Part shown: positions 56,487 through 64,000 of the stretch, piece by piece
How the letters are laid out: every line of letters begins with the position of its first letter
Numbering within the stretch: position 1 is the first letter of the stretch
Source of the DNA: Photobacterium frigidiphilum
GTDB taxonomy: Bacteria; Pseudomonadota; Gammaproteobacteria; Enterobacterales; Vibrionaceae
DNA length: 64,000 bases
Assembly: GCF_003025615.1 (NCBI RefSeq)
Contig: NZ_PYMJ01000029.1
Span: forward strand, 20,638-84,637
Direction of reading: 5' to 3'
The notes under the pieces: model-generated
Database searches by the model: none
What the model was told of the DNA's origin: nothing
The model's input: only the letters and a program-made list of their open reading frames with translations
Position numbers and translations under genes: made by a program

Positions 56487-56584
56487 AAAAGCTGTACAAG
56501 CTGTACGTTCTATTAATAACAATGACTTATATGCTATTCTTTTGGGTTGCAATACTCTTTTTGATTTGGTTCAGCTTTTTGGTG
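56487..56584 (+). repeat. three-block intergenic repeat, copy C
   Basis: Blocks AAAAGCTGTAC (0), CAATGACTTA (+33) and CAGCTTTTTGGTG (+85; two changes from copies A and B). It lies upstream of rimK on the opposite strand sense. Confidence 0.55.
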
Positions 56585-56670
56585 TTTTATGGCTTAAGTG
56601 GTGTGCTTCAATAAAAAGAAGAATTGCAAAGGAAAGAAATAACATGGATGAGTGTAGGTACTGGTGGCAA

Positions 56671-56766
56671 TAATACCTCTTGATTAAGCCGGATAACATT
56701 TACGAGTTTGAGTTTTTTCATTGTTTTGGTTCGTTTATCATTAATCTCATTGGCGTGATTAATATG
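56671..56766 (-). pseudogene. decayed internal fragment of epmB
   Basis: These 96 bases align without gaps to epmB positions 60184-60279, with about 75% identity by my count and an exact 21-base run. The translation keeps HINHANEIND and MKKLKLVNVIRLNQ, matching HINHANEINDELTDAMTKLK of EpmB, but homology stops abruptly on both sides. It is a remnant of a partial duplication. Confidence 0.7.
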
Positions 56767-56808
56767 CTTGGATCTTTCTTTGTTGCCTTGAAGGAGGCAA
56801 ATGGTAAG

Positions 56809-56827
56809 GGCCAGCATGTTGCTGGCC
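56809..56827 (-). terminator. hairpin at the 3' end of bsrV
   Basis: GGCCAGC and GCTGGCC pair around ATGTT, just after the bsrV stop. A second hairpin, TTGCCT/AGGCAA, follows at 56782-56799. No strong T run, so terminator function is tentative. Confidence 0.5.
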
Positions 56828-56849
56828 TTGAAGTTATGTGAGCCAGAAA

Positions 56850-58064
56850 TTAACGGTAGATACGTGGGTTGGTTGCACCCCAAACAGTGTAATGTTCTGG
56901 CAGAATACGATTGCTTTTCTCTTCGGTCTCTTCGCCAGTGATTTCTTCAAAGCCTTGACGGCCAAAAATAACCACTTCCTCGTTGGTCTGTACGTCGACG
57001 ATGTCTGTGACATCGACCATGGTGGTGTTCATTGATACCATGCCCATCACGCGAGCACGCTGGCCGTTGATCAGTACCTCTGCCTTGTTACCCAGAGAGC
57101 GGGCAAAGCCGTCTGAGTAGCCGATAGGAAGGTTTGCCAGTACAGAATCGCGCTCTAGTACCGCGGTACTGCCGTAGCCGATGGTGCTGCCTGCTGGGAA
57201 GTGGTGCAGTGACGCAACATGTGTTTTGAATGAAACGATGCGCTGGTATGGTGCTGTTGCTGGGTAATCGCCGTAAAGCATGCCGCCTGGGCGAACCATG
57301 TCTAGGTGAGCTTCAGGTAAGTTCAGCGTAATGTAAGAGTTGGCAACATGTAGGGTGACGTCCTTACGCTTTAGATCGGTGCTGTCCATCAGCCATTTCG
57401 TTTCTACCTTGAAGCGCTTTACCTTGCGCTTGATTTCGTCAAGGCCTTCGTTCGGGAAGTGGGTCATCATGCCTACGATTTCCAGATTGGGATCGCCAGC
57501 GATTTCGACACCTTCTACCTGACCTTCATAAGTTGTCAGATCCAGACCGTTACGCCCCATGCCTGAGGTATTCAGTGCTAGGTGAACCGGGATAGTTGTG
57601 CCGTTTGCTCGGGCGATTTCGATGATTTGATCGGCTTGTGCCTTGGTACCGATTAATTCTTCCATCTGGTATTGCAGGCCGCCTTCAATTTCATTTTTGC
57701 TCGCGGCACGTACTCGCATGATTTTGCCAATGAAACCGTGCTTACGTACCACACGAGCTTCTTCGTTGCTGGTGATCCCAACACATGGCACTTGGTTGGC
57801 GATGATGGATGGCATTAGGCCTGCGATACCATTACCGTAAGCGTCGGCTTTCATGATAGCGCAGATTTTTGTATCGGCTTTTAGCTGGTTTTGAAGTAAC
57901 TGAATGTTGCCAGAAAATGCTTGGGTATCGATTTCCAGCCATGCATTGCTTGACTGAACGCGTTCTTCGCGCTCGTTATTATCGAAATCGACCAGCAGAG
58001 GGGCGGCATTGGCGGTAGTTTGACCCATTAGGGCAAGAGCAACTAGGCTAAGTTTCAGTTTCAA
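56850..58064 (-). CDS. bsrV: periplasmic broad-spectrum amino-acid racemase (BsrV type)
   Basis: 404 residues. A cleavable signal peptide (MKLKLSLVALALMGQTTANA) is followed by an alanine-racemase fold with PLP Lys72 in ICAIMKADAYGNG. VHLALNTSGMGRNG, VGMMTHFPN, LHVANSYITLNLPEAHLDMV and SMNTTMVDVT match V. cholerae BsrV rather than cytoplasmic Alr. It makes non-canonical D-amino acids in the periplasm, which modify peptidoglycan. The start is TTG with AGGA 8 bases upstream. GC is visibly higher than in rimK or epmB. It follows a chemoreceptor gene by 44 bases. Confidence 0.9.
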   Translation of the reverse strand: MKLKLSLVALALMGQTTANAAPLLVDFDNNEREERVQSSNAWLEIDTQAFSGNIQLLQNQLKADTKICAIMKADAYGNGIAGLMPSIIANQVPCVGITSNEEARVVRKHGFIGKIMRVRAASKNEIEGGLQYQMEELIGTKAQADQIIEIARANGTTIPVHLALNTSGMGRNGLDLTTYEGQVEGVEIAGDPNLEIVGMMTHFPNEGLDEIKRKVKRFKVETKWLMDSTDLKRKDVTLHVANSYITLNLPEAHLDMVRPGGMLYGDYPATAPYQRIVSFKTHVASLHHFPAGSTIGYGSTAVLERDSVLANLPIGYSDGFARSLGNKAEVLINGQRARVMGMVSMNTTMVDVTDIVDVQTNEEVVIFGRQGFEEITGEETEEKSNRILPEHYTVWGATNPRIYR

Positions 58065-58108
58065 AATGTATTTCCTTTTATATATATGATGTAAAAAACG
58101 GGGTGAAG

Positions 58109-59725
58109 TTACAGCGTGAATAAACGCACAACATCACGAAGCGCAGTGGCTCTGCGCTTGAGCTCTTCTACCCCTTGTTGTGCATCTTGTGTTGATAAGC
58201 GGTTTTCATTGGCGCTGCTGCTGAGTGTGGCAACATTGGATGATAAGTGTTCAGCGGCAAAAGCTTGCTCTTTTACTGACTCGGCAATTTCTTCCATGCC
58301 TTCGGTTACTGAGGTAATTTCAGTTCTAAAGCCATTTAGTGATTGATTTGCTTCATCGGCGTATTGAACGCAACTATCAACTTGACCGACTGCTAGTTGC
58401 ATCGTATCAGTCGCGCCACTCGTATCGTTTTGAATGGTATTGATCATCGACCCTATTTCGATCGTTGCCTTGGCGGTTCGTTCTGACAGTTGGCGGACTT
58501 CGTCGGCTACTACTGCAAACCCACGGCCTTGCTCTCCGGCTCGTGCCGCTTCGATAGCGGCATTGAGCGCCAGTAGATTAGTCTGGTCGGCAATATCTTT
58601 GATCACCTCAACAATGGAGTTGATATCATTGGCGCGGCTGTCAAGCTGATGGAGTCTTTCGGCAACAGTGTTGGTTTCCTGTTGGACATTTTGCATACCG
58701 GTGACGGCATGATTGATCGCACCGACCGTGTCTTGGGTATGCTGTTCAAAGTGGGTCATTTTTTGGTTGGCACCGTTGACCACTTCCGAAATGCTTTGTG
58801 AACTGGTCGCCAACTCTTCGATCGCCGCAGCACTGTTGCCAACGTTTTCTGCCTGTTCGATTGAGCGCTTTGTGACGGCCTGAATGAGGTGATCAAGCTG
58901 GGTGGTGATCGCCGCAACGCTTTCGGTGCTTTGGCTAACCTCCATTAGGCGCTGGCGTAATGCTGCCATAAAGGTATTGAACGAGTGCGACATTGCCCCG
59001 ATTTCATCCTTACTGCTCACTGGCACTTGTTGTGTGAGGTTCCAGTCGCCATTAGCAATGTTGAGCAGTACGGCATTTAGCGTATTGATTGGTGCAACAA
59101 GCTGATTGGCGATCAGGCGGGCAGCCACTAGTGCTAGTGCCAAAACGATCATTGCGGTGATACACACTTTCTTGAGTTCGCGGTTTATCATGGCATCAAC
59201 TTCGCTCAGCGAGATATCGACCCCTATCACATAGGTTTCTCCTTGATGGTTACGAAACGGGACGAAAATTGAGCGGTATCGGCCGTATTCACCTTGGTAC
59301 TCTTCAAATTGGATTTGTTGAGTCAGGAATGCTTTGCGAAGCATTTTCGGAACGATTTTGTATTCTTCTTGGTACCAGTTTTTATAGTGGCCAGAACGTG
59401 CTTCTTCTTTTGTTTGATTGATATAGGTGTAATATATCCGACCGTTTCTCATCACGGTGGAATAGACCCAATCCAGCTCTGAGGCTTGGGTGAAGCTGGT
59501 CAAATTCTGGGAAATTTTGTCGTAATCGTTGTTGGCTTTGTTTTGATGATCATGGCGTTCATCACCGATAATTTTTTGGGTGGCATTGGCTGCTGTTGTT
59601 AGTTCCGTATTCAGGCTGTTAAGTGTTCTGCTTTGTAAAGCTTGGTAGGAAAAGGTAGATAGTACCAAAATGATGATGAGTGAGAGAACAGCAAAGCATG
59701 CTGATAATTTTGTTTTAAGGTTCAT
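58109..59725 (-). CDS. methyl-accepting chemotaxis protein
   Basis: 538 residues from ATG 59725. One membrane segment (about 7-25), a periplasmic Cache-like sensor (about 27-180, DWVYSTVMRNGRIYYTYINQ), a second segment (CITAMIVLALALVAARLI), HAMP, and the signalling tip IADQTNLLALNAAIEAARAG are seen. There is no C-terminal CheR-binding pentapeptide. The ligand is unknown. It precedes bsrV on the same strand, so the two may be cotranscribed. Locally GC-rich. Confidence 0.9.
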   Translation of the reverse strand: MNLKTKLSACFAVLSLIIILVLSTFSYQALQSRTLNSLNTELTTAANATQKIIGDERHDHQNKANNDYDKISQNLTSFTQASELDWVYSTVMRNGRIYYTYINQTKEEARSGHYKNWYQEEYKIVPKMLRKAFLTQQIQFEEYQGEYGRYRSIFVPFRNHQGETYVIGVDISLSEVDAMINRELKKVCITAMIVLALALVAARLIANQLVAPINTLNAVLLNIANGDWNLTQQVPVSSKDEIGAMSHSFNTFMAALRQRLMEVSQSTESVAAITTQLDHLIQAVTKRSIEQAENVGNSAAAIEELATSSQSISEVVNGANQKMTHFEQHTQDTVGAINHAVTGMQNVQQETNTVAERLHQLDSRANDINSIVEVIKDIADQTNLLALNAAIEAARAGEQGRGFAVVADEVRQLSERTAKATIEIGSMINTIQNDTSGATDTMQLAVGQVDSCVQYADEANQSLNGFRTEITSVTEGMEEIAESVKEQAFAAEHLSSNVATLSSSANENRLSTQDAQQGVEELKRRATALRDVVRLFTL

Positions 59726-59928
59726 ATTATTTCTTCTTATGTGTGATTTTGGTTCCATTATTGCGTTGCAAATGAAACTAGCGACATAAAAACAAGTGAC
59801 TTAAATAGATGAACACTATCTGTTGTTTTTTTCTTAATTTTGGAGGTATAAGGAACGAGAGAGCAAGATAGAGAACGATTTTGTGTCTTTGGTGACACAA
59901 AATCTGATGAGGAAGGTTGTTGAAGTGA

Positions 59929-60951
59929 TTATTCTAAGTGAAGGTCTAGTGGGGTTTTACTCGTTCGTCCACCGATCTCGCGTGTTAACTTGGGTACCAT
60001 ATACCCCGATACATTCTGCATTAGACCTGCCATTAAGTGGCGAGCTTCAGTGTCATCAATCATAAAATGGGCCGCACCCTGTACCTTATCTAAAACATGT
60101 AAATAATAAGGCTGAATACCTGCAGTAAACAGGCTTTCGCTAAGCGCAGTAAGTGCTTCGACTGAATCATTAATCCCGCGTAATAACACGCCCTGGTTAA
60201 GTAAAGTGACATTCACGCGTTTAAGTTTCGTCATGGCATCGGTTAGTTCATCATTAATCTCATTGGCGTGGTTAATATGGGTAACCAGAATCGTTTGTAA
60301 GCGACTATTGCCAATTAATGTACATAACTCATCAGTAATACGGTTAGGTATGACGATAGGCAAGCGAGTGTGAATACGCAGACGTTTAATATGAGGAATA
60401 GATTCTATTTCATCAACTAGCCATGCTAATTCGTGATCTTTTGCCATTAATGGATCACCGCCTGATAAAATGACTTCATTTAATTCTGGGTGTTCAGCAA
60501 TGTAGTTCAGCGCCGTTTTCCACTGTGTTTTACCGCCTTTATTATCGCTATAAGGGAAATGACGGCGAAAGCAGTAGCGGCAATTCACCGCACAACCACC
60601 TTTCACTATCATTAACGCGCGGTTTTTGTATTTGTGCAGTAAGCCTGGAATGGCGTTGTCTTGTTCTTCTAAAGGATCGAGAGAATACCCTTCATGTACC
60701 TCAAACTCTGGCTCTAAAGGCAGTACTTGTCGCAGTAGTGGATCATAGGGGTTGCCAACTTCCATTCTATCAACAAAGCTCATTGGTACACGTAACGCAA
60801 ATAGCTTTCTTGCGGCTAAGCCCTTTTCCCATGGTATGGGATCGATTTTTAGGGTTTTTAATAGCAGAAAAGGATCTGAAATCGCATTAGCTAGATCATT
60901 AAGCCAGTTTTGCTCAACAGTTGAGGCGTTTCGGGTTATTATATGCGGCAT
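59929..60951 (-). CDS. epmB: EpmB, EF-P lysine 2,3-aminomutase
   Basis: 340 residues from ATG 60951. The radical-SAM cluster motif is C120-x3-C124-x2-C127 (GGCAVNCRYCFRRHFPY). VILSGGDPLMAKDHELAWL and the PLP-region GYMVPKLTREIGG follow. It converts lysine to beta-lysine for attachment to EF-P. It is divergent from efp with only 34 bases between starts. The frame extends upstream without homology. Confidence 0.95.
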   Translation of the reverse strand: MPHIITRNASTVEQNWLNDLANAISDPFLLLKTLKIDPIPWEKGLAARKLFALRVPMSFVDRMEVGNPYDPLLRQVLPLEPEFEVHEGYSLDPLEEQDNAIPGLLHKYKNRALMIVKGGCAVNCRYCFRRHFPYSDNKGGKTQWKTALNYIAEHPELNEVILSGGDPLMAKDHELAWLVDEIESIPHIKRLRIHTRLPIVIPNRITDELCTLIGNSRLQTILVTHINHANEINDELTDAMTKLKRVNVTLLNQGVLLRGINDSVEALTALSESLFTAGIQPYYLHVLDKVQGAAHFMIDDTEARHLMAGLMQNVSGYMVPKLTREIGGRTSKTPLDLHLE

Positions 60952-60985
60952 TAAATACAACTCGAAGATGTGTAAGAGGATAGAA

Positions 60986-61552
60986 ATGGCGTCTTTCAGC
61001 ACCAATGAATTCCGCAGCGGAATGAAAATTATGCTAGATAATGAACCTTGTGTCATTATCGAAAACGAATTTGTTAAGCCTGGTAAAGGTCAAGCATTCA
61101 GCCGTGTAAAAATCCGTAAGCTACTTTCGGGTAAAGTTCTTGAAAAAACGTTTAAATCTGGCGAATCAGTTGAAGCTGCCGATGTAGTCGAGGTTGAGCT
61201 TGATTACCTATACAACGACGGTGAATTCTACCACTTTATGGACAACGTTTCATTTGAGCAGATTGCTGCCGATGTAAAAGCTGTTGGTGATAATGCTAAA
61301 TGGTTGGTAGAAAACAACACGTGTACGCTAACACTTTGGAACGGTAACCCTATTATTGTTACCCCACCAAACTTCGTAGAACTAGAAGTGACTGAAACTG
61401 ATCCTGGCCTAAAAGGCGATACACAGGGTACTGGTGGTAAGCCTGCAACACTTATAACGGGCGCCGTTGTACGTGTTCCACTGTTCATCCAGATTGGCGA
61501 AGTGATCAAAGCTGATACGCGTTCTGGTGAATACGTAAGTCGTGTGAAGTAA
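60986..61552 (+). CDS. efp: translation elongation factor P
   Basis: 188 residues from ATG 60986 with AAGAGGA upstream. The modified Lys34 lies in VKPGKGQAFSRVK. Three beta-barrel domains end with GEVIKADTRSGEYVSRVK. EF-P relieves ribosome stalling at proline runs, and the adjacent epmB supplies its beta-lysine modification. A frame extension to 60752 lies inside epmB and is not used. Confidence 0.98.
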   Translation: MASFSTNEFRSGMKIMLDNEPCVIIENEFVKPGKGQAFSRVKIRKLLSGKVLEKTFKSGESVEAADVVEVELDYLYNDGEFYHFMDNVSFEQIAADVKAVGDNAKWLVENNTCTLTLWNGNPIIVTPPNFVELEVTETDPGLKGDTQGTGGKPATLITGAVVRVPLFIQIGEVIKADTRSGEYVSRVK

Positions 61553-61576
61553 TATTTGCTTTCACAGGTAACAAAG

Positions 61577-61600
61577 AAGTCGCTAAGGCGGCTTTTTTTA
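61577..61600 (+). terminator. terminator of efp
   Basis: AAGTCGC and GCGGCTT pair (one G-U), followed by T7. Confidence 0.8.
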
Positions 61601-61761
61601 TGCCTGCAATTCAGTGATTTTGCTGAACTTTCACTGCTTTACATTATTTTTTTATGAAGTCAGTTGTACAGCTGTAAGTGTAAGCTATTGTTTATATTTA
61701 TTTGTATTTAGAATGAGAGTCATTAATACATACATAATAATTATATTGATTGGTGGGTTAT

Positions 61762-63159
61762 ATGGATTTTAAGCCTCAGGCACAAGCTGCGCTAAAGAAA
61801 AAACTGTCTCTTCCTCTTGCTGGCGGTATTTTAGGTATTGCTGCATTATTGGGGTTAGCGAATAATTCCGTTTTAATGACCGATGCGGGATATACCTATG
61901 TGCATCAGAATAATGTGACTGGCGAATTGGATGTTTTTAGTGAGCCAGGTATTCATTTTCGGATGCCTTTTTTGTCAAAGATCACCCAATACGATCAGGT
62001 TATTACCGTTTCTTATGGTAATACAACAGGCGAAGATTTCTATCAACGCTTACCGTCTATTCAAGTCCGCTTTGCTGATACCTATATTGGTAGTATTCCC
62101 GTTACTTTCCGATTTAAGCTGTCTCAAAACCCTGATGCGGTGGTCAAAATGCACCGAGAATTTCGTAATAACAGTAATTTAATCGATGCTTTGTTGGTTA
62201 AAAATGCACGAAATGTCACGGTGATTACGGCGACTCAATACACCGGAGAAGAATTTTTCCAAGGTGGATTAAATCAATTTAAAACAAAGCTTGGTGATCA
62301 GCTGCGTGATGGCATTTATATGACCGAACGAAAGCAAGTTGAAATTGAGCAAATTGATTTAGCGCCAGTCGGTATTAACCAATCTAATTCAAATAAATTG
62401 CAACGCACTCAGCAATTGGTATGGAAAACCGTCCCTGTATTAGATGAAGGTGGTAACCCTAAGCGTCAGAACAACCCATTACAGCAGTATGGTATTGCGG
62501 TTACGCAAGTGACCATAGGCGACCCTTCACCGGAAGAGCAATTAAACAAGCTATTGATGGATAAGAAGCGATTAGTCGCTGATCGTATTCGTGCCATCCA
62601 AGAACAAGAAACGTCAAAAGCACAGGCAGAAACCGAGCAGTTACGCAAAGAGATTCAACGTACTCGCGAAGTACAAGATGCGCAGAGAAATAAAGAGCTC
62701 GCGATTATTTCGCAGCAAAAAGAAGTGGAAATTGCCCGTCAAATTGCAGAGCGAGAGATTGTTGAGGTCGAAAAGACAAAGCGTTTAGCGGAGGTTGATA
62801 AAGAAAAAGAATTGGCGATAGCGCAAGCTAACTTGGCGATTCAAAAAGCCAATGCGTTATCTGCAGAATACGAAGCGAAAGCCATTTTGTCGAAAGGGCA
62901 TGCTGAAGCTGAAATCTTAAAATCAAAATATGATGCTTATGGTGCAAACCGCGATGTTTATTTAGCTGAATTGAATCGTGATGTGTCCACTGCGTTGTAC
63001 AGCAACTTGAAGAACTATCAAGTACAGATGCCAACTAACTATTTTGGTGGCAGTAATGCAGGCAAATTAACCACGAATTTGGATGTAATTACTGGGTTAG
63101 GTGCCTTAGGTATTTTAGAGAAAAATCAAAAACTTGCTGATACCAGCCAAAATAAATAG
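61762..63159 (+). CDS. SPFH / band 7 domain membrane protein
   Basis: 465 residues from ATG 61762 (GGTGGG upstream; the longer frame starts with TTG). One N-terminal membrane segment (about 17-38) precedes an SPFH domain (GIHFRMPFLSKITQYDQVIT, YGIAVTQVTIGDPSPEEQLN). A long charged coiled coil follows (about 265-395; many EIARQIAEREIVEVEKTK-like stretches). It resembles flotillin/prohibitin-type scaffolds of the inner membrane. It is monocistronic with a strong terminator. Specific role unknown. Confidence 0.82.
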   Translation: MDFKPQAQAALKKKLSLPLAGGILGIAALLGLANNSVLMTDAGYTYVHQNNVTGELDVFSEPGIHFRMPFLSKITQYDQVITVSYGNTTGEDFYQRLPSIQVRFADTYIGSIPVTFRFKLSQNPDAVVKMHREFRNNSNLIDALLVKNARNVTVITATQYTGEEFFQGGLNQFKTKLGDQLRDGIYMTERKQVEIEQIDLAPVGINQSNSNKLQRTQQLVWKTVPVLDEGGNPKRQNNPLQQYGIAVTQVTIGDPSPEEQLNKLLMDKKRLVADRIRAIQEQETSKAQAETEQLRKEIQRTREVQDAQRNKELAIISQQKEVEIARQIAEREIVEVEKTKRLAEVDKEKELAIAQANLAIQKANALSAEYEAKAILSKGHAEAEILKSKYDAYGANRDVYLAELNRDVSTALYSNLKNYQVQMPTNYFGGSNAGKLTTNLDVITGLGALGILEKNQKLADTSQNK

Positions 63160-63192
63160 TGTCCACTAACAACACAGACTTATTTGACCAAT

Positions 63193-63222
63193 AAAAAAAG
63201 CACCGCCTAAGCGGTGCTTTTT
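63193..63222. terminator. bidirectional terminator, SPFH gene / frd operon
   Basis: AGCACCGC and GCGGTGCT pair around CTAA with A7 and T5 flanks. Confidence 0.9.
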
Positions 63223-63244
63223 ACATTTTGTATATCAATGATGA

Positions 63245-63607
63245 TTAAATCATGAATACAAAGATAATTGCTAAAGCTGATACTAGGAACGCTGTCGCGT
63301 AACAAGCGATCTTACCAACCACACCAGTGTGGAATTTAAGATCGTGCATACCATGATGTAGGCGGTGCATTGCATGCCACATTGGTAGTGCTAGTGTCGC
63401 GATAGTAAATAGAGCGCCAATGAAGCTTGTTACAAAGCCTGATACGCGCTCATAACTCATTGCATCTGCATCAAGTATGCCTAGTGGCACCATGATACCA
63501 AGAACAAGTACAGTTACCGGTGTTAGCATTGCGAACCAAGTACCACCAGCACCAAACAGACCCCACCATACAGGTTCGTCAGAACGCTTAGGATTTAGAT
63601 TTACCAC
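63245..63607 (-). CDS. frdD: fumarate reductase subunit D
   Basis: 120 residues with three membrane segments (WFAMLTPVTVLVLGIMVPLG, FIGALFTIATLALPMWHAMH, ACYATAFLVSALAIIFVFMI). WWGLFGAGG and HRLHHGMHDLKFH match FrdD. It anchors FrdAB to the inner membrane and takes part in quinone binding during fumarate respiration. It starts 10 bases after frdC. Confidence 0.95.
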   Translation of the reverse strand: MVNLNPKRSDEPVWWGLFGAGGTWFAMLTPVTVLVLGIMVPLGILDADAMSYERVSGFVTSFIGALFTIATLALPMWHAMHRLHHGMHDLKFHTGVVGKIACYATAFLVSALAIIFVFMI

Positions 63608-63617
63608 GTGGTTCTCC

Positions 63618-64000
63618 TTAAACTAACACTAGAACGACCAGTGAGATTGCAGCAACTGCAGCCCACTGAGCTAGTACAATAATCGTCTTATCAAGCTTTT
63701 TGCCTTTAATTTTAATCGGCACTACTTGAGGCATCATGCTGAAGAAGGTTTGTGCATGGAACAAGCTGGCAAGAAGCGCAAGAATGTTTAATACCACCAC
63801 AATTGGGTTAGACATAAAGCTTAACCAACCCGCCCAAGCTTCTGGTCCTTTCACTAGGCAACCTAGACCGAAAGTCAGGCAGATAGTGAAAAAGATCAAA
63901 GGTAGAATTGTTGCTTCACGCACCATGTAGAAGCGGTAGAAAGGATCATCTTTCCACCAAGTACGTGTCATTTCGCGAACGTAAGGTTTACGGTTGCTCA
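63618..64000 (-). CDS. frdC: fumarate reductase subunit C (start codon cut by one base)
   Basis: Three membrane segments with WWKDDPFYRFYMVREATILP and GPEAWAGWLSFMSNPIVVVL match FrdC. The frame continues to the window edge as SNRKPYVREMTRTWW, as in the family, and the last two bases are the TG of a likely ATG, so only one base of the start is missing (127 residues expected). An internal ATG at 63971 would be too short. It anchors FrdAB in the membrane. Confidence 0.95.
   Translation of the reverse strand, partial: SNRKPYVREMTRTWWKDDPFYRFYMVREATILPLIFFTICLTFGLGCLVKGPEAWAGWLSFMSNPIVVVLNILALLASLFHAQTFFSMMPQVVPIKIKGKKLDKTIIVLAQWAAVAAISLVVLVLV

Noticed and set aside
56608..56883. A 91-codon minus-strand ORF covering the epmB fragment.
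   Set aside because: Only about 32 central codons resemble EpmB; the ends are unrelated sequence and it overlaps the bsrV 3' end. Treated as a pseudogene fragment.

Overview
This window is chromosomal DNA from a gamma-proteobacterium of the Vibrionaceae, most likely Photobacterium or a close relative. The gene order supports this: rsd/nudC-hemE-yjaG-hupA-purDH and accBC-yhdT-panF-prmA-dusB-fis match the enteric/Vibrio backbone. Vibrio-type genes are also present: a CrbS/CrbR acetate switch, a DUF4212/VC_2705-type symporter, and a periplasmic broad-spectrum racemase. I recognise no rRNA, tRNA, CRISPR array, prophage or transposase gene. The placement rests on protein recognition and synteny recalled from memory; no database was searched.

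Layout. 1-9.8 kb: the rpoC 3' end, divergent rsd/nudC, hemE, a UDG-like glycosylase plus a D-2-hydroxyacid dehydrogenase, yjaG, brnQ behind a Leu-rich leader, a CNNM/CBS protein, hupA and a DUF1481 lipoprotein. 9.9-13.1 kb: purHD with a PurR box. 13.1-20.8 kb: zntR, a small lipoprotein, ppnP, then malI/malXY with palindromic operators, and an EamA exporter/AraC pair that shares the same operator core. 20.8-27.7 kb: dusB-fis, prmA, yhdT-panF and aroQ-accB-accC (all on the minus strand). 28-42 kb: an acetate module of acs, a DnaQ-like exonuclease, a DUF294/CBS protein, crbS, a two-subunit Na+/solute symporter and crbR, with hcaT and a MarC-family gene interspersed. 42-50.8 kb: a degenerate GGDEF protein, dsbD, a LysR regulator, dcuA-aspA and fxsA. 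50.8-56.3 kb: a MATE pump, groES-groEL and rimK. 56.6-59.8 kb: a GC-rich bsrV-chemoreceptor islet next to a decayed epmB fragment. 59.9-64 kb: epmB/efp, an SPFH protein and frdCD.

Most of the window is housekeeping sequence. The unusual material is mainly non-coding. The brnQ leader has competing hairpins that could control its ribosome-binding site. A 14-bp inverted repeat can bury the start of the MarC-family gene. Three diverged copies of an intergenic element around rimK share identical internal spacing. A 266-bp MITE-like element has perfect 19-bp ends and two nested arms. A MalI-like palindrome lies outside malXY. Functional linkages visible in gene order include acetate activation (acs) with its sensor and regulator, aspartate to fumarate conversion (aspA) with C4-dicarboxylate transport (dcuA) and fumarate reductase (frdCD), and EF-P with its modification enzyme EpmB.
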